The notes under the pieces were generated by a model. It was not told the origin of the DNA and did not search any database. It was given only the letters and a program-made list of their open reading frames with translations. The translations under genes and the position numbers were made by a program. A DNA stretch of 64,000 bases. It comes from Camelus bactrianus. Its lineage: Eukaryota > Chordata > Mammalia > Artiodactyla > Camelidae. Each line of letters begins with the position of its first letter. Positions within the stretch are counted from its first letter, which is position 1. Of this stretch, positions 1 to 10,716 are shown piece after piece. Where the stretch lies: assembly GCF_048773025.1 (NCBI RefSeq), contig NC_133546.1, positions 83,891,816 to 83,955,815 of the forward strand, given 5' to 3'.

Positions 1-290
1 ATCATTTCACAGACAGGCAAAACTTAGAAGAATTCAGCAGTTAGGAACTTATCCTTAAAGGAAGATTGAGAATTCCACCCTGAATCGAAAAGTAGCAAGT
101 AGAAATGTAAATAAGGAAACCATTATTGGAAATGCAAGAAGAGCAATGAGTTGCAAAGAATAAACAAGAAGGCAATGAGGAAATCAAAATCCTGAAGATG
201 GAAGTGGGGAGCAGGAAATCATAGGTGATTTTCAGCACTATACTAAGTAAATCAGCTTACATAACTCTGAAGCAAACGGAGAGATTCATG
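1..290 (+). repeat. L1 fragment: end of ORF1 and start of the inter-ORF spacer
   Basis: The first bases match the end of ORF1 in the L1 copies at about 12.77 and 17.22 kb: the segment coding for the FTDKQKLKEF motif, followed by the same A-rich spacer with a repeated pattern about small A/G blocks. It is a partial LINE-1, cut by the window edge on the left and fading out near 290. No usable reading frame remains. Confidence 0.7.
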
Positions 291-1430
291 GCGTAATGTG
301 TTTGCAAAACAAACAACAAGCAAACAATCAAACAAATAAACACAAAAAGAGTACGGTTGGCTGACATCTATCCAAAGGAAACATGATAATTCAAAATAAA
401 TTACTCAAAGTGATGTCAAGGATAATTCAGCCTGCATTGACCCAGTATCGAGGCTTGCATGTAATCAACACACATGTATTCAGAACACAGACGCGTGCAT
501 TAATATTCATAAATATTGATTCAAAAGAGCATATCGTGACCTAACCCAAATGCCGAATTTGAATAAGATGGAGTCATAGTCCGTGATATAGGATTACAAG
601 TCTTCCAACAGGATCAATGAATGGCATATTCAACCCTACGTAGAGAATAAATGGCATACACCTATAACAAAGACAAGTAGCTCTGCAAAACTGTACTAAG
701 AGCAAAAGAGACAGACAGGAAAGTGCACACTGGGATTGGTTTCACTTCTAGGAATTTCAGCCCCCATGAAACAAATGGATCCATGTTCTGAGAGAGTGTG
801 TATTTCAGCAGAAAAGCAACAGACGGATATGCATTGTGGGTGAATGGATATTACACAAACAAAAGATTCTTATAGTGGGTCTCTGTGTACTGTGAACTGT
901 TAGAAAGTTTAAATAGGTGTGAATCCATAAACTTAACATGGACAGAATTCCCTCCGTTTGTACTGTGTATACAGATCTATACAAAAGGATAGAGGGAAGA
1001 AAAAACTGATCATGGGACGCTAATGGAGAGAATCACATTTACCTTTGGAACCTCTCATCTGATGCAGCCCCTTCCCCAACACTGACAAGATGCAGCAGCC
1101 ATTGGGGATGGCAGTTACCGGTTGGATTCCAGGTGGAATCTTGGTGTGTTCCGCCAGGATTGTTGTGGCTGGTGGATCCAATGTAACTGGGCAGAATTCT
1201 GTGGGTGGATCAGTGTCATGGAGGCGGTACCGCCCTCTATGGAGCTTGGCTTAAGTCTCTTTTTCTGGAATCTGTGTAAGTTCGAGATACTCGTGCTGCG
1301 CAATGGCCTGAGTTCACGGGTCAGTTTCCAGAATCTGAAAGGGCAGATAGTGGAAGATCTGCCTGTCATCAGCTTACAGGTGAGGCTCCGAGGTACTTTC
1401 AGACTTGCCCTGTCCTTTAGAATTTGACTT
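291..1430. other. No recognisable feature
   Basis: AT-rich to about 1020, then a more balanced stretch. Between about 1115 and 1427 both strands are open for 84-101 codons, but neither translation resembles a family I know and no splice or initiation context stands out. It precedes the decayed coding segment at 1441 and could hold a worn upstream exon of the same gene, which I cannot show. Confidence 0.4.
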
Positions 1431-1440
1431 TATAGGAGAC

Positions 1441-1815
1441 ATGAAGGAAGTTGGCAGAAAAGCTGGCTGCACGAATTGAGGTGAGATGCGAACACATTGA
1501 TGAGAGTTGTTCTGCTACAATGGAGAATACTGGCATGGAGGCATCTCTAGAGAATACCAGGCTCAAAAGACATTCATGAGACATATTGAACCTCGCTGAT
1601 ACTGGCAGAAACATATGGAGTGTCAACGTGCACTTTAGGAAGGTACTCAATTCTCTGCTCCAAGAACGGGTCCAAGATTACTGACGTCTAAAAGAGAAGA
1701 GATGGCAGAGATGATAAAAGCGCTCATGTTCTTGGAAGAGGTCGTGAGAATCCACACGTCCCAAGGGGCATTTGTAAACCACTCAGACGACCAAGCACGA
1801 AGCACAGGTAAGCCT
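1441..1815 (+). pseudogene. Decayed helical coding segment, first copy (unidentified gene)
   Basis: Translation in shifting frames gives protein-like text: IEVRCEHIDESCSATMENTG, then SLENTRLKRHS, then SLLQERVQDY, and in another frame KREEMAEMIKALMFLEEVV and RIHTSQGAF. The last part (about 1655-1815) aligns with 5186-5388, which reads KQDELAEIL, FKFLEEVIRINTSQGAF. The composition is that of a charged helical or coiled-coil protein. Several stops and frame changes interrupt it, so this copy is broken. A possible splice donor (GGTAAG) follows at about 1807. I do not recognise the gene. It is either a tandem duplicate of the exon at 5186 or an older displaced copy. Confidence 0.5.
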
Positions 1816-2984
1816 TTTCCCAGGGTTGGCCCTTGGTACCAAGCACTTGCTCTTCCCTCCCCTCCCCTCATGTATCCATTTCAAAGAATCAGCACTTGAG
1901 TTGCAATGAAGCCAGTAGGAGCTGAGCAAGCCCCTCCTTGTATCAGAGTTCCTCCTCCTTCACATTCTGTGCGCAACAGTGAACTCCTCCATTGTCAACT
2001 ACTCTCGACTAAAATAGATTGGTATTGAATTCTTCGCTCACACCTTGAAATGATGATTTTCCCCTAGATTCAGCAAATGCTGGGCTTATATCTACTTTGG
2101 TGTGAAGGGAGTTTTGTAAGTGAGTGAATTTTTTGCCTGAATTTGGATATTTATTTATCCTCATTTTTTCAAAACAGTATTTGTAACTATTATAATTCAG
2201 TTATTGAAATGAAGTGTAATTGTTGGGATAGATATGTAGTGACACTTCTTTTGTGGACCGTCTTTTCCCTTTTGTCAAGTCCCAGGAGCAGGATATAATG
2301 TGATTGCTGTATTTTTTGGGTTAAATTGCTTTTCTCAACATAATTAGTCGATTAAACATTCTCATCTTTGATAGAAGAGCACATGATTGTCAATAGCCTA
2401 GCAAAGCTGCGGCAGTGTTCTCATATCTATAATATCTCTAAGTGCTATTGAAACCAAGCCTATGTAAAAATACATTGTTTGGGTTTCTTTGTGGTTTCCT
2501 AAATAATAATTTTTCCCCTTGAATCGCCAACATTGACCAGTATGTGTCATTATTAGGAAAGGGCACCACATGCACAATGGAAACCTAGGGTTGTGGTTGT
2601 TAATGGTTCTAAGAATTATTTCATTGTTTCTGTTAGTGCTGGAGGCACCAAGAGAAAACTGTTGACCTGCCTCCTTCATGACTTTTGGCTGCTAATTTAT
2701 ATTTTCTGTGCATTTTTCTTATTTGGATATTTCAAGCTGGTACCTAAATTTGGCAACTCTGTCTTATAGTTAGATATAGTACGTTTCTAAAACTGTATTT
2801 ATTTTGATACATTTCCCATGTATGTAATTTAATTCTGTTTATTATTTGAAAGTCTGCAATGAGGTATGAACACATTGTCAGACCTGGAGTTTTCGGACAC
2901 ATCCTCCCACAATTGATATACAGAAAAATAGCTAAACAAGAATCAAGTGTCTGTGAGTTATGACTAAATTGTGTTAATTTATCC
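1816..2984. other. Intron-like or intergenic DNA, nothing recognised
   Basis: AT-rich, no long reading frame, no clear repeat end. It separates the first helical segment from an L1 that begins near 2985. The longest open stretches (80-93 codons, minus strand) look like chance frames. Confidence 0.4.
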
Positions 2985-5130
2985 ATGCCAAACTGGCAGA
3001 GTACCAGTGCAAACTTTGCTCACTCTCTCCCATGTATACAGCAAGATAAACATACACTCTCCCAGCCCTTGGCTCAGGAACCCTGCAGAATAATGCCCAA
3101 ACATCTCTTACTTCAAAGGTCAGAAAGAATTCTCACATAACCTGGAAAGAGTAGAAGGCAAATTAGAGAATGGAAATCAGTGCAGGACCTGACCTTTGGT
3201 GAGGGAGCAGTAAAGGGGAAACTGTGTTTTACTGGAATGCACACTCTAAAGTGGACAGGTCATTTGAGATGGAAGAAAATGTGCTGAGGGTTAAAAGAGT
3301 GCATAGTGGACGTTTGGTTGACATATCTGAAAGCAATAATCACAAAATTTCTCTGCAATTCATTCCCAGACCAATACTCCACCTGTTAATTTTGAGCTAG
3401 GAGTGCCTGTGGAATCTGTGTGTTAGGGCTGTGGCTGATGTCACAAATTTATTCCCAGGGGTTTGGAGATTGTTTTGGGCTGTGGTTGGTACTATCTAGA
3501 GAACAGATCTGCCTGGGTCCTCTCTTAATATTAAATCTGCTGGCATATGTGTTGTGGATTAGCTTAGTAACCCAGGGCCTTAGTCACAGTCTTTCCACAT
3601 CCACGGTATAATTGCTCATTTTCTCCATAAAGGAGAAATGGGTCTCATTCAGAGCCATCTTCATCTAGTTTCTAGAATCCAGGGCAATTTATTGTTGAAA
3701 TCAGATTCTATAGCCCAAGGATCTGCAACTTTCATAGGCAGGATTGAAATTTCTTATTGTCCAAAGCAGAGGTTTTTGAAATGCCCCATGCTTGCCTTTG
3801 AGTTCCAATGCCTTATTGCAAGAGTTCTTGGAGCAGAGATCTGCTGAACAGTAGGTGAATTTGAAGCCTTTCCATCAGACTTGACTACCACATGCTAATG
3901 CAACAATAGTTGTGGTGCTGACCCAGTACTACACTAAGGACCCAACTGTGGCACTGCACGCTTCAACAGGTTCTAATGTGTGACATCATTTGATTTGTTT
4001 CCACTTTTGTTTTTGTTTGCAGAGAACCTGAGGGAACCCATTATAAAATTTTGACTTTTCCGTGGCAATAGTAAGGATGAATGCACTTTCATGAGAGTGT
4101 ATTGGAACCATTCCCTATCCACATATCCAGCCGGCAGCCCAGAAACCATTTGGAAGCCTCTATTCCAGCAAAAATTACTAGTCCCAGCACTGTCAGAGCT
4201 ATGATAAGCATTTAACCAAAATGACACTCTGCTAACTTTACTAGAATAGGTTGTATTCACCACAACAAAAACCACACTAGCAATCATAGATATAACAGGC
4301 AACAGACACAGAAGGAATGCATGGCATCATTACATACCAAAAACAATCCTCACAGCATTAATACTAAATGTGCACAGAAATGATTTCACTTACAAAAGCT
4401 GTTCAAGTCTATAATAGATAACTGATAATCCTTAACCCATAGCGATAGAGAGATATAATAAAATTAAAAGAACCATTCCAAATTTTCAAAAGACAGGCGT
4501 CTCCTGAAAGAACATCCAATGTATTAGACCACCAAAATTTACTAGAACATGACTTGAAAAGGGAGGACATAAAAACACTGAAGGAAACCTTGAGTCTATG
4601 AACACAAATGCAGGCTAGTATAAATGGAAAGAGAAACACTTTAGATGAGCCAAATAGAATCAGAAAACTCAACGGTGAGAATAGCTAAGCTAAAGACAGT
4701 CCAAATCGGACTAGATAATGCAGAGGAACAAATAAGTGACTTCGAAAGCAGGATAACCGCAATCACTCAGTCAGAACACGACATAGAAAAGCAAGTGAAA
4801 ACTAATGCAAGCAATGCAACTGAAACCTGGGATAAGAGAAAACATACCAGTCTATGACTCATAGGGATCCCACATGGAAAAGAAGAAAGACAAATGGTTT
4901 GAAGAGATATTTGAAGAAATCAGACTGAAATTTTCTTAAACCAAAGATAGAACCAGCTATCTTAACACAGGAAGCACAGAGGGTCCAAGCATAATGAACC
5001 CCAGTAGGCCTACAACAATATATATTCTAATTTAAATGGCCAAAGTTGATAATAAAAAATGATTCTAAATGCACCAAAATAGAAACAAGTGCATTGCAAG
5101 AGAACTTTCTAATGTCTTCAGCTGATTTCT
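2985..5130 (+). mobile_element. L1 (LINE-1): 5'UTR and ORF1 only, diverged
   Basis: The start (GGCAGAGTACC followed by CTCACTCTCTCCC) matches the 5' ends of the L1 copies at 10717, 13367 and 14652. The 5'UTR runs to about 4390, and the ORF1 region follows, including a piece open for 70 codons at 4645-4857 (ENSTVRIAKLKTVQIGLDN). ORF1 is broken elsewhere. The element stops at CAGCTGATTTCT inside ORF1, close to the point where the minus-strand L1 at 32.4 kb also breaks. ORF2 and the 3' end are missing. The copy is older than those at 10.7-18.9 kb. Confidence 0.75.
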
Positions 5131-5180
5131 TAATAGATAGATTGGTAATTTTTTCTTCCCTCTTTCATTTTGTGTTGATC

Positions 5181-5388
5181 TCTATTCCAAGAACTGATGA
5201 AAGGCAGATTCCTTCAGTCTAAACAAGATGAGTTGGCAGAGATTCTATAAGTGTTCAAGTTCTTGGAAGAGGTCATCAGAATCAACACATCTCAAGGGGC
5301 TTTTTCAGACAATACAAGAGACCATGCACAAAGCCCTGTTTATACTTTTCCCAGGAGTGGGCCAATGTATTAAGACTTGCTGTTCCTT
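5181..5388 (+). pseudogene. Helical coding segment leading into the 63-bp repeat array (unidentified gene)
   Basis: After a TTCCAAG acceptor-like context, one frame reads ELMKGRFLQSKQDELAEIL, a stop, then FKFLEEVIRINTSQGAFSD and DHAQSPVYTF. The same frame runs on into the repeat array (LEPGPILPTL, then GEPEPATAGE), so helix and repeats look like parts of one exon. A stop in the helical part and another at the join suggest the copy is no longer functional. It is paralogous to about 1655-1815. The family is not recognised; the plan of short helical region plus large repeat-rich exon is what is visible. Confidence 0.55.
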
Positions 5389-8300
5389 CACACTAAACCA
5401 GCCATGCAGGTATACCTTCAGTCTGCTACTGCAGTTGAATTGGAGCCAGGTCCAATTTTACCAACACTGTAGGGAGAACCTGAGCCTGCTACTGCAGGAG
5501 AAACAGCACTGTGTCCCATTTCACCAATCTTTCAAGGAGGCCCTGAGCCTACTCCTGCAGGAGACTCAGAGCCAAATCACATTCCACCAGCTGTGTAGGA
5601 AGAACCCCAAGCCTTCACTTGCAATGGATCCAGGAATGTGTCCAATTCCACAAGCCTTGTAGGGAGACCTTGAGCCTATTCCTGCAGGAGAACCAGATCT
5701 CTGTCATATTCCACCATCCCTCCAGGAAGATGCAGGGCCTCCTCCTGCAGGAGACTCAGGAATGTGTCCAATTTCACCAGTCCTGCAGGGAGACTCTGAG
5801 CCAATTCCTGCAGGAGACCCAGGACTGGGTCCCATTCCATCAACCCTGCACTAAGACCTTGAAGTGGGTCCAATTCCACTAGCCTTGCTGGGTGACCCAC
5901 AAGCCTGATCCTGCAGGAAAATTAGAGATATGTCATATTCCAGAAGCCCTGCAGGAAGACTGAAAACCTGCTCCTGCAGGAGACCCAGGAATAGGTCCAA
6001 ATCCACCAGCCTTGCTGGGAGAGCACAAACCTGATCCTGCAGGTGATACAGAGCGAGGTACAATTCCAACAGCCCTGCAGGGATATCCTGAGGCCACTTC
6101 AGCAGGAAACACATGACTGGGTCACATTCCAATATCCCAGAAGGGAGACTGTAAGCCTGCTACTCCAGGAAACCCAGGACTTCGTCCCATTCCACCAAAC
6201 CTGCAAACACTGAGACTGCATCTGCAGAAAACAGAGTGGGTCACATAACACCAGCCCTGTAGTGAGACTACAAACCTGCTCCTGGGGGAGACCAAGCCCT
6301 TCACAAAGAACATGAGCCAGCTCCTGCAGAAGAACAAGAGTTGTGTGACATTCTACCAGCTCTGCAGGTAATCCCTAGGCTTGCTCCTGCAGGAGACAGA
6401 CATCCCAGTCCAATTCCATCAGCCTTTCCAGGGAGAATCCCAGCTTCCTCTTGTAGGAGAGCCAGAACTAGATCTCATTCCACCAACCCTGCACGGAAAA
6501 ACTGAGCTTGCTCCTGCAGGATACCCACAGCCTAGTCATATTCCACAAACCCTGCAGGGAGACACTGAGTCTGCAATTGCAAGAGACCGAGGACTGGGAC
6601 GAATTCCACCAGCTCTGCAGGGAATCCCTCACCTGCTCCCATAGGAGACTAAGAGCCATCAGTTCTGGTGGGGTCCCTAAGCCTGCATCTGCAAAAAATA
6701 CTACAGAGTGGAGTCACATTCCACCAGCCCTGCAAAGAGAACAGAACCTGCTGCTGCAGGAGACACAGGACTAGGTCCCATTCCACCAAACTTGCAGGGA
6801 TACCCTGAGCCTTAGACCAAGGAATGGGACAAATTCTGCTAACCTTCTAGGGAGACCATGAGCCTCTCCTGCAAGAGAACCAGAGATGGGTCATATTACA
6901 GTATTCTTCCAGGAAGACCCAAGGCCTGTTCCTGCAGGAAATGCAAGAACAGGCCCAATTCCTCCAGCCTGAAGGTAGAGTCCAAATCTGTTCTGGCAGG
7001 TGACCCAGAGATGGGTCCCATTCCACCAGCCCTGCAGGGAGACCCTGAGCCTACTTCTACAGGAGATCCAGGAATGGGTCCCATTAAACCAACCCTGAAG
7101 GGAGACACAGAACCTACACTTGCAGGAACCACAGAGCCAGGTCACATTCCATCAGCCCTGTAGTGACCCCTGAGCTGGGTCCAATTACACTATCCTTGCA
7201 AGGAGACCATGTGCCTATTCCTGAAGCAGAACAAGTGATGGGGTCATGTTCCAACAGCCCTGCAGGAAGACCTGGAGCCTGCTTCTGCAGAAGACCCAGG
7301 ACAGGGTCTGATTCCACCATCCCAGCAGGGAGAAAACTAGCCTGCTCCTGCAAGTGACCAAGGTCTGAGTCATATTCCACTAGCCCTGTAGGAAGAACAT
7401 AAGACTGCTGTTACAGGAAACTCAGAGCCATGTGCCATTCCAGCAACACTGCAAGGAGACTCTGAACCTGCCCCTGCAGGAAACAGAAACCCAGTCACTT
7501 TCCACAAGCCCTGCAGGGATACCTGAGCCTTCACATGCAGGAGACCCAGGCCTGGGACCAATTCTAGCAGCCCTGTGGAAAGACCCTGAATAAGCTCTGG
7601 CAGGAGACTAAGAGCCATGTCACATTCCACCAGCCCTACAGGTAATTTATCAGCCTGCTCCTGCAGAAGACCCAGAGCCAGGTCACATTCCATGAGCAAT
7701 GCAGGGAAACTTAGAACCTACACCTTCAAAAGATCCAAGATTTGGACCAATTCCAATGGCACTGCACGGAGACCATGAGCCGTGTCCAATTCCACTAGCC
7801 CTGCAGGAAGGCCCCGAGCCTACTCCTACAGGAGAACCTGAGATTGGTCATATTGCAACAGCTCTAGAATGACCCAGAGCCTGCTCCTCCAGGAGACACT
7901 GGACTATGTCCCATCCACCAGCCCTGCAGGGAAACCCTGAGACTGTTCCTTCAGGAGAACCACAACTGGCTCACATTTCACCAGCAATGCAGGGAGACTT
8001 AGAGCCTGCACCTTCAAGACACCCAAGAATTGGACCAATTCCAACAGCACTGCAGGGAGACCATTAGCCAGGTCCAACTCCACTAGCCCTGCCTAGAGAC
8101 CCCGAGCATGCTCCTGTAGGAGACCCAGCACTGGGTCTCATTCCACAAGGCTTGCAGGGAGAAAGTCTGCCTGTTTATGCAGGAGACCAACAGCTGAGTC
8201 ACATTTCACCAGCCCTGAAATTAGACCCCAATCCTGCACCTGCAAGGGACCTAGGACTGGAACAAAATTGACTAGCCCTGTAGAGGGACCCTGAGCCTGG

Positions 8301-8720
8301 TTCTGCAAGAGAATCAGAGATGGGTCATATTCCAATAACCCAGCAGGGACAGTCTGAGCCTGCTCCTGCAGGTGATACAGAGTAGGGTGAAATTGCAAAA
8401 CCTTGCAGGGACACCATGAATCTGCTGCTGCAGGAGAAAAAGGATGGGGTCTTATTCCACAAGCCTTACAAGGAGACCCTGAGCCTGGTCTTGCATGAGA
8501 TCCTGAGCTGGATCCTGCAGGAGACACAGGACTGGGTCCCATTCTACCAACCCTGCAGGGGAACCCGAACCTGCACCTGCAAAAAACACAGAACCGTGTC
8601 ACATCCCACCAGCTCTGCAGGGAGACTGTAAGACTAGACCTACAGGAGACCTAGAGCCAGGTTACATTACCAGTCCTGCAGGGAGACCCTGAGCCTGATC
8701 TTGTAGCTCCTCCTTCACCT
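5389..8720 (+). repeat. 63-bp minisatellite array (about 52 units) encoding a 21-residue repeat
   Basis: The unit is 63 bp, centred on CTGCTCCTGCAGGAGACCCA and CATTCCACCAGCCCTGCAGG. In the plus frame joined to the upstream helical segment each unit reads like GDPEPAPAGDPGLGPIPPA plus two more residues (LQ). 3.3 kb divided by 63 gives about 52 copies. Neighbouring units differ at many positions and a few have small length changes, so the array is old and not freshly homogenised. No frame is open throughout: the longest plus runs are 101-144 codons. The minus strand is also partly open (about 154 codons at 8138-8602, motif GLVEWDPVLGLLQE), a side effect of the unit length being a multiple of three. 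The in-frame entry and exit make the plus strand the likely original coding strand. Confidence 0.85.
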
Positions 8721-8895
8721 ACACACACACTTCTATGAGACCCAGAGCCAATTCAGGCATCACCACCCCTACGGGCTGAGATGCCTCTGCAAACACCAAC
8801 ACTGTCATCTAATTCTCAGAATCAACCCACTCCCAGACTCGAACTTTACTTCCCTTCTCCTGGAATCATTTTTGTTTGTTTTTTTCTGTAATTTC
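8721..8895 (+). pseudogene. Proline-rich C-terminal tail of the repeat gene
   Basis: The frame that reads GDPEPD in the last repeat unit continues as LVAPPSPTHTLL, one stop, then DPEPIQASPPLRAEMPLQ and TPTLSSNSQNQPTPRLELYF before ending in a T-rich stretch. Unique, proline-rich text following the repeats in frame supports a real coding exon ending near 8895. The internal stop points to decay. Gene unknown. Confidence 0.45.
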
Positions 8896-8929
8896 CTTGT
8901 TTTCTTTCATGTCATTTAGAGTATCATCT

Positions 8930-9240
8930 ATTTTTAAGTTTTAAGTTTACAATAATAAAATTTAGATGTTTTTCCATTTTAAATTGTGCAATTCAGGAGT
9001 ATTAAGTGCATTCACAATGCTGTGTAACCATCATCACTGTCTAGTTTCAGACTGTTTCTTTCCTCATAATAAAACCCTGTATCCAAACCACACATTCTCT
9101 TTTCTCCCTCCCCTAGCCCCTGACAAGCCCTAATCCTCTTTCTCTCTGTGTGTCTTTCCCTACCCTGGATGTTCCCTATCAATGAAATCATACAAAAGGT
9201 GGCTGTTTGTGTCTGCTCTCATATTTTAACAAGGGACAGG
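8930..9240 (-). repeat. L1M-type fragment (old LINE-1), antisense
   Basis: The text around TGTGTAACCATCATCACTG, then TCCCTCCCCTAGCCCCTGAC and ATCAATGAAATCATACAAAA follows the familiar antisense L1M pattern. Diverged and truncated on both sides. Confidence 0.7.
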
Positions 9241-9880
9241 TGTTTTGTTTTTTTTTTTTACTTGAAGTAGCATTTTGGTTATTTGAAAGGGAAACCCAGG
9301 TGGATTAAACATGAGATGTACAAAATGAAAATTTTTAGTAACTATGTGCATAATCTCGAGATAGGCACTGCTATTCTATGTGTGAAACCAGAGCCAGAAG
9401 GGAGATGCTTAGCTCTTCCTGTGGCAAAACATAACCTACAAAATAAAAAATAATAATATTCAAAAGCCATGAAAGTCAAACCACAACCTGGAAAATTCAT
9501 TTTTCATAACCTAAAGTCAGAGAAATGTTTCACATCCCTGTGGTCCAAAAACTTCTTGAAACACTGTGTTCTAAACAGAAACAGAACAAACACATACAAT
9601 TCCAACAAGAGGAAATGCAGGTGGCCAGTGTATATTAGAGGTGCTTGACCTCTCAAGTGAGGATGCACACAGATGTACACACTTTGGAGACAGCATTGGT
9701 CACCATCACACTGGCAGAACTTTAGCCTGGTGACAACCAGCTCTAGTGACAACATAAGGAGGCAGAGGCCACAGTAGATCCCCTGGAGGGAAGAGTGAGC
9801 AGACACTCCTCTCTGGGAGAACAGTATGCAGGGTGAATTACAGTTCCACAAGTTCACCCCTTTCCGAGTAGTGCTGATGC
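9241..9880. other. No recognisable feature
   Basis: A T-tract at 9250-9262 and unique-looking DNA. The 117-codon minus-strand frame at 9504-9857 has no initiation context or motif that I recognise. Confidence 0.4.
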
Positions 9881-10440
9881 TTAGTGTTGATCATACTAAA
9901 ATTCTTGCACAATTTTTCAAAGATGTCTTTTCAAGGATGTTCATCACAGTTCTGGTTTAACTAGTAGGAGATTGGAAGCAACACAAATGTTCATGGAAAG
10001 GGGGTGGGATTCATCAGTTCTGGTTCACATGGAGGAATGATTGTTGTGCAGCTGGAAAAATGACTGCTAGGTCTTTACCTGATGTCAAGGAAGCCCTCAG
10101 TTTGGATGCTTGTTAATCCATCATCTACATCCCAGATGCCATCTATGACCACATATGTGTCAAATCATCATAGATTTAAATGAATCTTGTGGTGTGTGAG
10201 AGACAGAGGCAGAGAGAATAAGAGAGATAGAGACTGAGAGATGTTCACCAAGCCATTCATGACGGTCACTTCTGGGGGTGGGATTTGCAAATCTCTGCAC
10301 TTTTCCTTTAGGCAACATTTCAAGTGTTCATAATGTATCTATATTGCTTTACTAATTCTAAGGTATTTAAAGCATATGTTACTTGAGATTCATTCATATT
10401 GAATCCACAGCGTAAAGTTTATTATTTTTATTTTAAAGTA
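9880..10440 (+). repeat. Old L1M 3'-end fragment
   Basis: TTCATCACAGTTCTGG, GATTGGAAGCAACACAAATG and the later GTCACTTCTGGGGGTGGGAT follow the order of the 3' part of old L1M elements. Strongly diverged. The region 10440-10716 after it holds nothing recognisable. Confidence 0.5.
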
Positions 10441-10716
10441 TTTGTTACAAGTACAATCAGCATTTATGAGAGTAAAATGATAAATTCTAAAGAATGAAGA
10501 ATCAGATAAAGAACAAAACCTTTTGGTGACTCAGACACAGGCCAGCTAGTTGGCAGCAAATGGCAGGGTGGGACAGGTTTCTCTAGAAGGTTGTGTATGT
10601 TCTGAATCAGCATCCAATAGAGGCAAAGAAAAATTACAAGACATGTACGCTGGAAACTACAACAGCTTGTTGAGAGTAATTAAGAAAGACCTAGCCCTAT
10701 TTTAAAATTTGAAGGA

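Noticed and set aside
8138-8602. 154-codon minus-strand frame in the 63-bp array
   Set aside because: The repeat unit is a multiple of three, so all frames tend to stay open. Only the plus frame continues into unique protein-like sequence at both ends.
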